Source of the DNA: Pelargonium x hortorum | Taxonomy: Eukaryota > Streptophyta > Magnoliopsida > Geraniales > Geraniaceae | DNA length: 64,000 nucleotides | Reading direction: 5' to 3' | Assembly: GCA_036897525.1 (NCBI GenBank) | Contig: JAYMTJ010000030.1 | Location: 40,753-104,752 of the forward strand | Shown here: in pieces, positions 26,001-38,669 of the stretch | Position numbering within the stretch: position 1 is the first letter of the stretch | How the letters are laid out: each line of letters begins with the position of its first letter | Position numbers and translations under genes: made by a program | Notes under the pieces: model-generated | Database searches by the model: none | Told to the model about the DNA's origin: nothing | Seen by the model: only the letters and a program-made list of their open reading frames with translations

Positions 26001-27500
26001 AAGAACTTTGCTTTCATTTTATAAACTAGAGGCATTTCCTGTCAAAAGAATACAAATTAGCTAGAGGAATTACACCCTTTTACTAGGGACTTCTGACATA
26101 ATGTAAAATGAGCTTAACAAAACCTACTTGAGCTCATATAGTATAAAACAGTTTGGTTTACTTGTTAACTAGAAAGACTCATTTCGTTAATAAAAAAAAG
26201 CGAACCATCCGGAGTTAACCTAACTGCAAAAGCCTATACAGAAGTAAGTATAATTTAATGTTTTACCTCGGCTCTTTCTTAAAAGCATAGTTTTCTAAAA
26301 ATAGGAAGGAATAAGGTTTCGGATAGCTTTGAATCTGCGGATTGGAGAGGCACAACAAGTACGAATCTTATGGTATTTCGCTTAGTTCATTACTTAATAA
26401 GGTATAGAACTAGTCTAAACTTGATTGCATATATAAAGGATCCCTGCAAGATCCAAGAGGAAAAAGTTTGCCTTGTATAGAAATAGAAGGTTTCCATTTC
26501 TTGAAGCATACGCTTTGAAGTTGAAGTAAAATGTCACAAAAATTTATATTACTTACTTTTGTTCCTTTAGTCAGGAGTTGAGGAGCTTTCTCCTATTGTA
26601 AACTTAGGACTCGTCAAGGAAAAGTTATACCGTAGAAAACCCATGTGAGAAAGGAGGACTAAAACCCTTAACATTTTGAAGATAAACAGAGTACACTTTT
26701 CTTTTAAAGTAAAGAGCGCTTTAATCATTCTTTTACAGCTTATCACGAAATAAAGTAATTGATGTAGGCCTGTATAAAATAAACTAAGTAAAGCAGAATC
26801 GGACTCTAATATTTATACAAGCTAAACCATCCATATAGAACTTTTTCTACCCTTTATAACGTGTCTAAAAAACCCCAACATCTAGGAATTCTCAACTTCA
26901 ATTGTAGCTTTAGGTTGAAAGTCATCTAGCCTGCACTCTTTCTCTTTTCATTACCTGGAATTTCTATGGGATACATATAAATAGTATTATGATCTCGCAA
27001 TTTCTCTTAATTGGACAAGCTCCTGCAATCCACTTGCGCAAAAAATAAGGAAGATCCTTAAAGATTTATATAATATTTATCGGTCAGGAATTCTCTATTA
27101 AGAATTTTTTAACCTTTGGCAAACATTTAAGGACTCCTTTTTCAAGATTGCTCACCTGAACTTCCAACAGGAAAGCTAGTCCAACCCTCTTGTGTACTTA
27201 TGGACTGCGCTTTGTACCTTTAATCTTATAGAAAGATTGATGGGCCCCCAGTTAGTTGTAACCCTGCGAATTTTAAGCTTAGACTTTTTCTTCGAGATTT
27301 TCTATAGAATATTAAGCCAGGAAATTCGATTTTAATCGGTGATACAAGCTTACCCTGCGCAAGACTTTAAGTGTTAACCTGTATGTATCTAAGAATATCC
27401 CTTGTTCCGATTCCTTTAAATAAGGGTTAGTACTAGAACCTAAGGTTCCCTGTGGTAGAAAGCAGAGCCTATAACAGTTTAAACAAGGTCTTCCGGGAGT
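14001..27500. other. Anonymous DNA, mostly texture A with a short texture-B insert
   Basis: I see no gene here. About 18.5-19.07 kb has texture B and a stretch resembling the D-arm of a tRNA (GGTATAGCTAAGCGG near 18583). About 23.52-23.78 kb is a purine-rich island with a TTACAGAATAAG word. The remainder is AT-rich with homopolymers. Open frames reach at most 89 codons (22491-22760 +), without recognisable motifs. Confidence 0.5.
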
Positions 27501-29604
27501 TTGGTAGAGTAGATCCTCTTTCATCAGGGCTATATGCTTTTGCTCTTCTCAGTAAGAGCCCTATTAACGTATTTGTGTATTTAAGGAAGGTTAAAACTCT
27601 TCTTTCTTAACGTTGGATTATCGGGTTTGTACACTACAAACAGGAAAGATAAGGGGCTGAGTTAGAGGGTAGCCGGTACCGATAAAGGACCTTTAGTTGG
27701 AGTTAAACCAGGTACTAATTTCCAATGCAATATTTCCAAGAATATAACAGCTTTCTTTAGAGGGAAGCCAGGACAATTAGGTGCTGCTGACCGGTAAATG
27801 AAGATCCACCGAAGACAGAGGCAAGCTTGTCTTGTTTGACATTGCCGGTAAATAAAGAATAGAATCTATCAGCCGAAACTAGAATATCCATTCGGGTGTT
27901 GCGCTTCTCCCAAGGTTGCTAAACCCTTGTGCGAGGAAGACCTTCTAAGCCAGCCAAGGAAGCCTCTCAATACCAAGGAAATGTAAATACCTATCTATAA
28001 CCTCAATGACTGTCGAAAGCCAAAGATTGGTGTTGCTAACCGATCGATAAAGACAGAAGACATCTTTCTTGCGAATAGAGTAAGATACTTGCTCTAGTAT
28101 TGAGGGCATAGTAAGATTGGGAAGGATTTTAGTAATATCCTTTCAAGGTGACTCTGTCTCCGGCTTGGCTAAGAGCCTTTATACTTTGAAATTGTCCACT
28201 CCAGGCTATACCCTTAATTATTTTACATACTTTGCCAGCTAAAAGTAAACAGGGAACAACCCTTACAATAGAAAAGAGTTTGTATCTTCGACGCTTTTCT
28301 GACACCGTACCAACACTTCCTTGAATAATTCATACAAAAGCTAAGGATTTTAAAATGAACAACTCAATCTGTACAGGACAGGACAGGGGACTTGCCTAGT
28401 GGTATGTGGTATCATACAAATGAATTCTTCTAAAGGCATAAGTGCTCTTAAATTCTTTATAAATAATTGAAAATAAACCGACAATGAGTATTAAAACTTT
28501 ACAGGGCGTGGTGTGTGTCTATAACTCAGGCTTAACCAAACTGCAAGTAGAACTCAATACATATGCTATTTCTTTGCTCTAGTAGGTCTATTATTTACTA
28601 TAATTGCCTAAATTTCTTATCTTATAAAAGTATCAATTTAGCAAACCCATAAGAACACAGTAAGCCGACTTACTTTTCATATACTACAAAGCCCCTTGAA
28701 AGTGAGCTAATCAAGAGGGTTCCCCGACTAGAAAAATCCAAGATATAATATAATATAATAATATAATAATGAAGTACTGTACCCTATATTGAAGGAATTT
28801 CCAAGCTGGACGTTATAATTGTTAGTAGACGAGTGTCAATGCTTTTCAAAAGGCATAGGGGTTCGCAAGCACTTTAGTGTAGAAAAAAGTGAAAATGAAA
28901 AGCGAGCTAAAGTACTAAGGAGTAATCCGAACTCCGATTTGAGCAAACTTAATATACTATACGAATACATAAATACCGACCCTTTGCTTTCCTAAAACGG
29001 ATGATATAACAAACAAGAACCTTTACAGAATTACTATACTTTACTTTTCAAGGGTTTCTGCTAAAATAAAAAGGAATAGCAAAGTTCCCAGAATATCCCG
29101 GGTGGGTTAGATAAATTTGGAATTCCTGTAATTACTGATAAAAAGGGAATAAGGCACACTACCCAAAATACAATCGATAGCTAAGACATAGTAAGACATA
29201 GAGATGCATAGAGGCATTTCCTCTGAGAATCTGATCGAAGGAATACTGAAATACTAAGGCAATATACTCTCAAGCTAAGCTAATAAGATCGGCTTTCAAG
29301 TACCGGCGTTCAACAGCAATCGAGGGATTCCCTTTAGTTTGTAGGTTACTAAGAGAGTCACAGAGAGTGTTATCTTTATGTTACCAGTGCATAGTCGGAG
29401 GGTTCTAAGGTGATGGAATTGCAAGGGTCAAGGTTTAGCTGCGGCATTGAGAGGCTTCCTTAGCGGTTTAGGGATTTACAGGTTTCGGTGGAAGAAGGAC
29501 TTTAAGCTTAGTATGACTGGTACTGATGACTTGCTTGGATTAGAGGCTTAGCTTGTGTTTGGACTTGCATTGCTATTTGACATTCAAGTAAGAAGACTTG
29601 AGTT

Positions 29605-29762
29605 TAGGTTTCAAAGGTATACAGCAAACAAGAAATTATGTACAGTAACACCTCAAACTTTTTGTAATCCCAAAAGAAATAACTCCTTTACCAGTTTATA
29701 TTATTCAGTTCTCTACTGTGCTTGCAATCCCAAAGGCACAAATCAAATCCTAGGTTCCATCA
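29605..29762 (+). repeat. Composite repeat, long copy
   Basis: It begins TAGGTTTCAAAGGTATACAG and ends with AATCCTAGGTTCCATCA. The same start and the identical 17-base end delimit a shorter version at 48693-48777. The interior here is about 70 bases longer. The long form overlaps a 70-codon chance open frame that I do not consider a gene. Confidence 0.7.
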
Positions 29763-30475
29763 ATTGACCGGAATGAGTAGGTTTACAAATCCAAAACCGA
29801 AGTTGGTACGCAATTATCTTACTTAAGGGAATCCGTTAACAACTCTCAGCTGTCATTAGAACAATAACTCCTTTAGTTTAGCAGCACGTTATTAGAACAC
29901 AAAGACAAGTATTAATAGAGTTCTTTTCCCTTACTGGACACCGGCGCGTAAGCTTCGGGAGCCAAAATATTAATAAAGATTGAGAATATAAGTAAAGTAG
30001 GCTTTTTCTTAACTTTACTACGGATTTTTCAAAGGAGTATTGATTTTTTATAGTATAATCCTAGGTTTGTGAGAAATTAAGAGGGGCTACTTGAGCAGGA
30101 ATTCTCGGAAGTTATTAAAACGAGGAGCTCCGGGATTGTTGTACGTTATTTTTGCATATGGCATATAATTACTAAGCTAGAAGGTTTACGGCTAAACACG
30201 TTTTTAAGGGCCCGTACAGTTCGTTCCTACAGTTTTTCGGCGAGATGGTGCTTTTTATTCATAACGTATACATAAAATTCCACTAAGTACAAAAAAAAAG
30301 AAGCAAAATTTTTAGTAATTGGTATTTTTTCCCTATCTTTAGTAAAGAGTTCACAAGAATCTTAGAGGTACCTGTTAATAAACTGATTCTATCTTAGATA
30401 CCTATTCTACTGGTGGAGTTTTTGATTTGAAGCTAGGAACCCTGTATTATAGAAAGGTGTCAATTGAAATCGATT

Positions 30476-30504
30476 TAAGCAGTAGATCTTGGCTGGTAGT
30501 CTTT
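30476..30504 (+). repeat. 29-nt direct repeat, copy 1
   Basis: Matches 34411-34439 at 27 of 29 positions: TAAGCAGTAGATCTTGG, two differing bases, then GGTAGTCTTT. A third, more diverged relative (GGTAGATCTTGGAAG) occurs near 47730. Nothing suggests a coding role. Confidence 0.85.
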
Positions 30505-30798
30505 GTTTTTTGCAAGCAAACCCGTGTAAGGAGATTCCCTTTTGAGTTGAGATGAGAGTACATTCCTATTCTACTAGAGTTTATGAAGGTGACTTGTTCT
30601 TTGTAAGGATAATCCAATTTTGTATTAGTATTTTATAGCGTAAGGATTGCATGCAGGTAAATCTAGCTTTCAGAATTGTAGCTATGAATTAGTATTCGTG
30701 CAGATAATAGCAACTCTTTATAAGAAAGAGGGGAAATTGTAGAGAACTTTCCGATTCTTGAGTTTCCTTAATTTTGGGGTTATGCTGGTATCGAATTC

Positions 30799-30820
30799 CC
30801 AAGGAAAACTTCTTCATTTC
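30799..30820 (+). repeat. 22-nt direct repeat, copy 1
   Basis: The 22 bases starting CCAAGGAAAACTTC are identical at 31275-31296. The copies lie 476 bp apart, in a block where several words recur every few hundred bases. Confidence 0.85.
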
Positions 30821-31274
30821 CTAACCTGGTCCACTTTCGGTAATTGTATTCAGTGTAAAGAGCAAGCCCAAGTCTAAAGCTAGGAACAATACTGCTACAT
30901 AAACTGATTCTATTTCTAGAGTAGATAGCTATAACTTTTCCTTTGAGTTTAGGAACTTACAACTTACTCTCTAAATGGGTATTCTTGTATTCTTCTGTGC
31001 TTGGCTTCAGTTTTGTATTGTAAGGAACATCTTTCTTTTTGTTGAGAGTAGCTTCCTATCCGATAATGTATTCCAGAACTCTGAGTGCTTCTTGCACAGT
31101 TGCTATTTGTATTGCACGGAAAGGTGTTAATTAATGTCTTCTTTGTATCTTAGTTCTTTAGTCTTCCTTGTAAAGCAAGTTTATCTTGTACCTTTCAGTT
31201 TTTCAGTTTAGTAGTTTAAGATAGATACAGGGAGGTGATGGTATTGCCAGCCCGAGTATTACTTTACGCATTTA

Positions 31275-31296
31275 CCAAGGAAAACTTCTTCATTTC
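31275..31296 (+). repeat. 22-nt direct repeat, copy 2
   Basis: Exact copy of 30799-30820. After the shared bases the flanks differ (TGATAACTG here, CTAACCTGG there). Confidence 0.85.
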
Positions 31297-31582
31297 TGAT
31301 AACTGATAATTGTCTAACTAGTCTAAGACGAAATTCATACCTTTGTATTCTTGGTAAAGCGAGGATGAGTATCCGTTTAGGAGTCTTAGATAGAAACCAG
31401 ATTCTTGGGATTCTAATTCTAAAGTCTAAAGAATTTGGAAAAGTTTTCTTTTGGAGATTCCAGGGATTGTTCTAATGGAGCTAAAAGGTAAACCAAGTGC
31501 TGATTCTAGTCTAAGCAAGCATACCTACCTAAGGGAGCTGTTGAAGGGAGAGGATGGAACTCTCTCAATTCTTGTGGAGCTA

Positions 31583-31649
31583 GTATCCTTGAGAAGTTGG
31601 TTTTGGATAGGAAACATTCTTAGTGGATAATAGAAACAGATTCTATTTT
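31583..31649 (+). repeat. Dispersed ~70-bp diverged repeat, copy 2
   Basis: Shorter relative of 12831-12911, with GTATCCTTGAGAAGTTGG, TTTTGGATAGGAAACATTCT and ACAGATTCTATTTT in the same order. The two copies lie 19 kb apart in the same orientation, inside the G/T-rich form of texture B. Confidence 0.75.
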
Positions 31650-34410
31650 ATTTGTTGTAGCTGGTACCTTTCTACTTCTAAGTAAGCGGGAATTGATAAC
31701 AGATGTAGCTATTTGGTTTAGGAAAGAGGCTTATAATTCTTAATATTAGAGGTTCCTGTTTAAAGGAGTCAATTTCTTTTGGGAATGTCCTTGTAAGCAA
31801 TGGAGTTAATACTAACAATGGAAAGCACGGAATGTCCCTTCTTCTTCTTGTAGCTCTTACTGAATTTAGGTCTTTTATTACTTCTTGTACATGTACAAGC
31901 TCTTTCCGGTACATTAATTTAAGGAATTTTCTTCTTGTTGTACTGAATCCTAACTACAAATCAACTAATTAACTAGCTAGAGAATTCTTAAAGAAAATCC
32001 TGGATAAGTGTAAATATAGGAATTCCTGGTTTTATTGTCTCTGTGTTTTAAGAAGGTTTACTAGTTCTTGGAGTTATAGGAAGTCTGTAAAACTCTAAAG
32101 GAGATAGAAGTCTTCCGATAATGTATTCTTGTATTCTGGGCTTTTGGGTTTCGGTTTTGGATTCTTTTTGTTCTTTGTAATGGTCTAGAGACTCTCACTT
32201 TCATGTCTAACATGTGCGGATAAGATAAGTAGGTTGTAAGTATAAGGTATAACAGATTATAGAGATTGTAATGCTAGGAACCTTGCCGGTAAATGAGTCA
32301 ATGGAAATAAATGGATTCTCTTGGTGCTAATGGAATACTTTACTGTTTTAGGAAGGTCGCTTGTTACGCTTGTTACTATTCCGTGATAACTATTCCTGAT
32401 TTTAGTATTCTTGTTTATGGTTTATGGATAACCAGATTAGTTCTTTTAACCTAACACCTAACTTAACTACAAATAAACCTCTTTGTTCTAGTAAGCCGAT
32501 TCCAGATTCCTTTATGTAAACAGGATTCTTTATTGGGAAGCTAGGATATAGCACTATTAGAGTTTCCGATTTCTGATTTTAGAGGTTAAGGAATAGAATG
32601 AAATAGAATAAGTAGTTACTAAGAAAGAGTCTAGCTAAGCATAGGAAAGTTCTAGGCATAGCATATGACATATAAAACTAGAAAGGCTCTGAACAGGCTG
32701 TGCGAAAGTCAGCTGTTTCCGGTCCTTTACATCTTGAACCTAACACTAATCCGAGTCTTAATTGCTTAATGGAATGCAGTGAAAAGCTGTTGCAGCTAAG
32801 CTAAACTAGCGCTACAATTCCTATAGTATAGGGACTTTTAAGATTAAGATCTAACCTTTCTAAATAGTTACAGTTATCCCCTTACAGGTACTTCCACTTC
32901 CTTTAAAGATAAAGACTTAGGATTATCTCCTTTAGCACGGAAATCTGGTAATTACACCTTCATAAACGAACTCATTTTCTTAGAAGCAATTCTTTAGCAG
33001 CATAGCCTGGCCTCCAAAACACAGACAAAAGCTGGAAGACATTTACTCCTTCATAAACTAACAGGTACTCACTCATTTAAGGAATTCTTATTAGCTTCAA
33101 TTCTTTGGCAAGCCCCTAAAACCTTTCCTTATCCGGATCCGGTAACATCAAGAAAATAAAGACTTTCACTTCATTTGCTAGAAAACTCCTTTAACTGGAA
33201 AAACCCATTACCCTTAGCTTTATCGATCAAAATGGATACCCAAAACGGATTAAAACAAAACATAGGATTTCTTCCCTAAAAATCTTTCCAGGTACCTAAA
33301 ACTTGAAAAGCAAAATAAAGCTTGTTATAAAACAGCCCTTAATTACTATCCCGTTAAAGTGAAAGATGAAAGACCTAAAATAAGGACATTCACTTGATAC
33401 TAAGAATTTCCAATCCCTTGAACACTACAAAGCAAATAGACAATCTGCTTATTTTAGCTACACTCAAGTCAAGCTACACTAATAAGAAATTCAAGACTTA
33501 AAAGAAAGGAATCCCATGAGAACAAAAATCCCGTTATAGGGAACACTTTACAGGAAAGACTAAGAAATGAAAAAAAAAGGAATACCTAAGGCAAACTATT
33601 ACTACCTTGGACCTACCTTACAGACTAGCCGATTAGAAAAAAGCATAGCACACCTATCCACTGCACTTTAACATAACCCTTTACTTTATTTATAGTGACT
33701 TTATTGACTTACTTTGTTCTTGACCTACTTAATTTGACTTACTTTCATGACAGTTATTATAGCTAGACTTTGTGCAAGGAGCTTTCTTCCTTCTTCTTTT
33801 AATTATATGGGATTTATTAAAACTGAATTGAAGCAATTCCTTAATGGATAAACGGCTAGACTTTCTTTGAATTTAACTGCTTGCTAAAGATTCTCCATTT
33901 ATATAAGGAATAACACAGAACCTAAATACCAGGTACAAGGGACACTATATAGGCTTCTCAGATTTAATTACCCCAATTACTTTGCCTCTAAAGACCCCGG
34001 TAACACAAGTTTCAAACTCTATACTATAGGCTTCCCCTAAGCTATCTCTATTAGCTCTATATATAGGAAATTCAAAAGATACGAAGAATCTCAGGTATTC
34101 AATCTAGTCTAACCCATCCGCCTAGGGAACAACCCAAACTAAAGAAGTCTCTCTATCTTATAAGGTCAATCTGAAAGACTCTCTTAGCTGTAATAAAGTC
34201 AATTCCCAAGGTCAATGGTACAAGTGAAAGCCTTGTCCATAGCAATCCCTGAAATAGAATGACTCTCTTCCTTAGAATCCCCGACCAAGCTCTTTCTCTA
34301 CCCTTAGCTCTAACCGATAGCTAGGATTCTCTTCTTTGTTTTGGTATTGCTTTGACCCGATGGCTGTTGCAGCTTGTCTTTGTTGCTGATGGTGGAAAGT
34401 CTCTGGTTTG

Positions 34411-34439
34411 TAAGCAGTAGATCTTGGAAGGTAGTCTTT
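34411..34439 (+). repeat. 29-nt direct repeat, copy 2
   Basis: Second copy of the repeat at 30476-30504, differing only at the two central bases (AA here, CT there). It lies at the edge of a segment where plus-strand composition changes from A/C-rich to mixed. Confidence 0.85.
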
Positions 34440-36138
34440 CTCCATCGGATATTTCTTCGTCAATGTTTTTACAAGTTCTTAGTCTTAGATAGAGAGCTTT
34501 CTTCTGATGGATCTCTCTGCCGGTAAAGATATTGGTGCTGATGGAAGGCTGTCCAAACAAAGAAGGTGATAGCAAAGGAAAGTAAGAAAGGTGTTCCTAT
34601 AGCTTTAACCGCTAACCCTCAAGTGTCCATCTCAACTTCCTTACTACCATCTACCACTGACAGGGTCTATTCATCATCGCTCAGGCATACTTCCATCATT
34701 AACTACCCTCCTAGACATCCTACTTCATCCTCCGACTGTGCTCATGTCCAGCTCTCAACTGTTCCTTCTATCGGGTCAGAGCATTCCCTTGGATAGCTAT
34801 TGACAACGTCTCCACCTTCACCTACCATCTCAACTGAAATGACATTTCCTTCCCTTCCTTGCACCACCAACAGTATCCCTTCTATTGTCCACCTTCCATT
34901 AGCAAGGTAATTTCCCTGCGCCCTAGACTGTGTACCGACTCTCAAGCCTATGTACCAACTGTACTTGCACCACTGACTGGTTGGACTTCGTACCTGACAG
35001 CTATTGACTGGGCTTGGAGTGCTAGAGCTTGTGGAGTTTGGTTCAAGGTGGTAAAGATTAGGTTGAGAGTTTGTAGGAAGGGTTATAATCAAGTGTGTTA
35101 GTTAAGGGATGAGGGGATGTCTTACTTCCTCGGCTCGCTTTCAAGATCCATCAGCAGCACTTGACTAGTGTTCGGTTGACAGCTGATAAGTGGAGATTGG
35201 ACTTAGGCAGGCTTTCAAGTGAGGGATCCAACGTTTAGGTATAGAAAGTTATTAGGTTGAGTTCGGTTGAGGTTTGTAAATGTTCGGCTTGGGATCTAAG
35301 AGTTACTTTGGCTTGCACTTGGCTTGAGTGCTACTATTGACTTCAAGAACTGGCTTGCTCCCACTGACCGGTTCCTACACTTACTCTTGCTGACAGGTAC
35401 TGCTATTGACAGGTTCCTAGACTGACTTGGATTGACTTTTCGACTGGCATTGAACTGGTATGAAAAGGGAAGAAGAGGCTTGTTAGGTTAAGGGTAGAAG
35501 TGTTGGGTGCTAGCTTGGCCTGTTAGCGAGAGAGCCTTACCTTAGTACAGGTGGTTACTAGTTAGAATGGATTACTAGATTGACTTTCAGTAGTGTTATT
35601 AACTATTCCTAATGACTATAACTACTGCTATTGGCAAAGACAGAGCTCGCTTTCAAAGAGACCTCAGTTGGAGTTAGGAGGTTAAAGGGTGCTAAGAGAG
35701 GACATTATATGACTGGTACAGTGTGATTAATGTTGCCTTCTTAGTCATAGTTGAAAGTGTATTAGTTCAATCTAATGGACTAGGAAGGTTTGCTTTCTTT
35801 GGCCTAAGCTAATACTCCTGAGCCTGTCCTAAGCTAGCTCATTGCTTTGCCGGTGTAGCTAATCCATGACGCATGTATTGTTTGCTTAGCAGGTGTTGTG
35901 AAATTAGAGGGGCAAAAAACAAAGGGAATAGGTACTATTGAGGGAAGGCCGAAGTCTTCTAAGCAGATAGTTAATGGAGGCGTCTCTTTCCTGTAAGCAA
36001 GGCATGCATATCTTGATTCCGATCTAGATAGGGTGTTAAATAAGAAACCGACTTCTTTTTAGTCGAGGGATACCTAATTTCATCTAATTCAAGCGTCATT
36101 GTGCAGTTTTTATTCATTTACCATATAAGGCTCTCCTA

Positions 36139-36540
36139 CTTTTTTGAAAACGGTGGATGTCTTCCCTTCCTAAAATCGTGTTTATAACTTTCACATGTAT
36201 ATGTCGACTACTTTTTTGAAAAAGAGATGCACTTTGTTAGCTAGAAATGCCTTGAGGACTTTTGCCGTAGCTGAAATCTGCACAAGAATTTTGACGAGTT
36301 TCCCTCTGTGAGGCACCCATTTTCCCCCGGTTTTTCTCAAAAAAAGGAGTCCAGCATACCGAGAAAAGTCCTACTTTTTTCATAAAAAAAGCTCTCAAAA
36401 CAGGGCTTTCTCTAGTATAAGTCATTAAAAGTTCAATTTTGACCATAGTCAAAAGTATAAAATGCATTTTGGAAAGGCATCCCATTTTTCTTTTTCAAAA
36501 GTTCTATCCACTATACTGTAAAAACAATAAAAAGTGGAAA
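36139..36540 (+). repeat. Rearranged relative of the 38.67-38.96 kb segment
   Basis: This segment carries a series of words that recur at 38670-38960: GTCTTCCCTTCCT, TTGAGGACTTTT, TTTTTTCATAAAAAA followed by a GCT word, AAAAAAAGGAGTCC, and CTGTAAAAACAATAAA. Order is partly kept, but spacing differs and some blocks have moved. On the minus strand it holds an 82-codon open frame that I see no reason to call a gene. Confidence 0.6.
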
Positions 36541-37379
36541 CCACCTAAGCACATCCATTGACCGAGCGCTTACATGTTATAAAATAGGAGACCTATAACA
36601 CTAAAACCGGTTAGAAAAAGTTGGCATGTCTCATTAGAACAGGTGAACCTTGTTTCACTAGCTATTAGGACTGATTCATCCGTTTCCACAACTAGAATAT
36701 AGAGTATATAAGACCCATCTATTAACCGAAGAAGAAGACTGCTTGCTTTAGATGGCTCTCTATGAGGTTTTAAAGTTAGCATAAAATGACACATCAATTC
36801 ATGAAACAAGAAAAGGTTGTTATTATGTTAGGTTGACTTATTCGTTTTGGAAGGGACCTTCTCCTTGCTACACAGCAACAGCAGGGCCACCGACAGTTTC
36901 GTGTACACTTGACAAGGACTTCAAGGGATTATGAGTTGGCATTGGCAAGCCATTGATGCTCTTACCCTTATGATAGCGAGCGGTTAAGAAACAAAATGCT
37001 TGCTATACCATCAAATGAAATGCAGTCGATACCATCACAAACAACAAGAAAGACAAAGCCTATGAAAGCCAGCCCTTGTCAGTGTGGTGAATAGTTGGTC
37101 TTAGGTGAATCTAAGCAAGCTTACCTACGGTCACTTTCTTACTATATTCTAAACAATTGAATACACCCTCTCCGAGCCTCAACCTGACCACTCTTTGAAA
37201 CCTAGACCTTGTCAGCTCGGTACAGTCAGTCTATTAACCAAACACTCAATCTCTAGCAAACCCAAGAAGGCAAGATTTATCTTGTGCAATCCCTGTCAGT
37301 AATAGAGGAATCCAAGAAGTCGGAGGTGAATCTAGGCCTATGAAGTCACAGTATTGACAGTCGAAAGCAATGTCAACAG

Positions 37380-37412
37380 TTGTTCTTGGCTTTGTAAGCT
37401 GTAGCTATCGAG
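37380..37412 (+). repeat. 33-nt inverted repeat, copy 1
   Basis: These 33 bases are the exact reverse complement of 40275-40307. They begin TTGTTCTTGGCTTTG and end GCTATCGAG. It is the longest perfect repeat I found. The flanks diverge at once on both sides. The two copies lie about 2.9 kb apart in opposite orientation, so recombination between them would invert the intervening segment. Confidence 0.9.
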
Positions 37413-37559
37413 CTCTGTTCCTAGCCAAGCTGTCCAATGCTAGTGTAGCTCTCTTTCTTTCTCGGTTTTAACGTTGGCTATTCAGGATATAGTCTCAATT
37501 TCCGGATACTAAAGGCAAGCTTGCTTGTTTATAAGATTCTAGGATATAAGTCGGAGGAA

Positions 37560-38480
37560 ATAGAAAACCAATTAGCATGAGAGGGCTTCGCGCCTTAGCT
37601 AGACATGTAGATTCATTCCTCTTCTTTTCATTCCTCCAATGAGAATGAGTCCAATCAGTGGAATGAGAGCCGAATGAGTGATTCATTCAATTAGATAGAA
37701 GGGAATTTCATCAACTAGAGAGAGAGCTGCAAGAATGAGGGATATAGATCTCTAGGAGGAAATGCAATGAGAGGGGAAGTCAACGGGGAGCCCTTATCGA
37801 TGATTCCACCAAGCAGAGGTCCGATCCCTCAACTAGGGAATGAGTGATTCATTAGATAGTGGGACTGATTTCCGCAACTAGGAGTAGAAGGCATTCCACC
37901 CATTAGGATTCGAGGAGTAGAGTGATTTCATACCTCAACTGGAATAGAGTATCTTCGACACCTCCAATTATAGAAGAATGAGATGTATTTTAATTACTCC
38001 TTCCTTCCTCCCAAGAGAATGGAGAGCGATGCTGCTTTCAAGTGGTAGGAAGAATAAGAGAGCTACAAAGCTTTCAAGAGACAGATAGAGTGAGAGCAAG
38101 ATTGCTTTCTAAGAGTGAGAGCAGCTGCTTTCAATGTGTGAAGGCTGCTTTCTAATAGAGAAGCGGTCTAGAAGGAGAAGAGAAAAGGCAGTCTCTGGCT
38201 AATGCTTTCAAGGAGAGTAAGTCGAGGAAAGAGACCAAGCAGAGGGCCAGATTCCTCCGATGAAGGCCATGAATGAGAGCTACAATTCAGGGCCAATTAG
38301 AATGAGTGATTCATTCAATTACAGAGAGAATGGAGTTTCGATGTGAGAATGAGGGAGCCCTTCTTATAGAGTAATAAATGACCTCCAATTAAGGGCCTCA
38401 GAGAGCAAGATTGCTTTCAATGAGACAGGAGCTCGGTTGGTGATGGTAAGTACTCGCTAAGGGATTGCTTTCAATGAGCT
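37560..38480 (+). repeat. Purine-rich, low-complexity tract with diverged tandem words
   Basis: The plus strand is strongly purine-rich and built from recurring words: GAATGAGTGATTCATT, CAACTAG, GAGAGCTAC and TGCTTTCAA. An 18-base unit GAGAGCAAGATTGCTTTC occurs exactly at 38092-38109 and 38401-38418. TGCTTTC follows a short inverted AGCAG or GCAAGA in most copies, so the units form small hairpins. It looks like an old tandem array that grew by slippage and then decayed. No coding frame runs through it. Confidence 0.7.
37583..37594 (+). repeat. GGGCTTCGCGCC mini-hairpin, copy 1
   Basis: GGGCTTCGCGCC can fold as a GC-rich mini-hairpin. It stands out in this AT-rich DNA and recurs at 40999-41010. 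Similar GC-rich hairpin words are scattered in many plant mitogenomes. Confidence 0.55.
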
Positions 38481-38669
38481 GTTAGTTCTATAGCTTCCGT
38501 TGGCCTCCAAGGTATGCTTTAGCTTACTCTGTACTATACTAAGGCTCATAAACTGGTATTAGCAAGACTAGAGTTCGATTGGGTTCCTTAGTTGGGTCCT
38601 AGGAATGTACTCTCAAGCAGGCAAGAGCTTGAAAATGTACAAAAAGGTAAGCTTGCTTCTACTCCTCCT

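Larger units (their letters stand above)
27501..35900. other. Repeat-rich texture-B block with alternating strand skew
   Basis: No gene is recognised. The plus strand is G/T-rich at about 29.4-32.6 kb, A/C-rich at about 32.9-34.25 kb and G/T-rich again at about 34.95-35.9 kb. About 28.33-29.2 kb interrupts with texture A and an ATAATATAATAATATAATAA microsatellite near 28.75 kb. GCCGGTAAA-type words occur at 27842, 32284 and 34518. The 116-codon minus-strand frame at 34742-35092 is the second longest in the window. It has serine/threonine-rich low complexity and no known motif. Confidence 0.5.

Noticed and set aside
34742-35092. 116-codon open frame on the minus strand
   Set aside because: In about 128 kb of two-strand sequence at this AT content roughly half a dozen frames of 100 codons arise by chance. 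The translation is low-complexity Ser/Thr/Pro without motifs, and it overlaps an open frame on the other strand.
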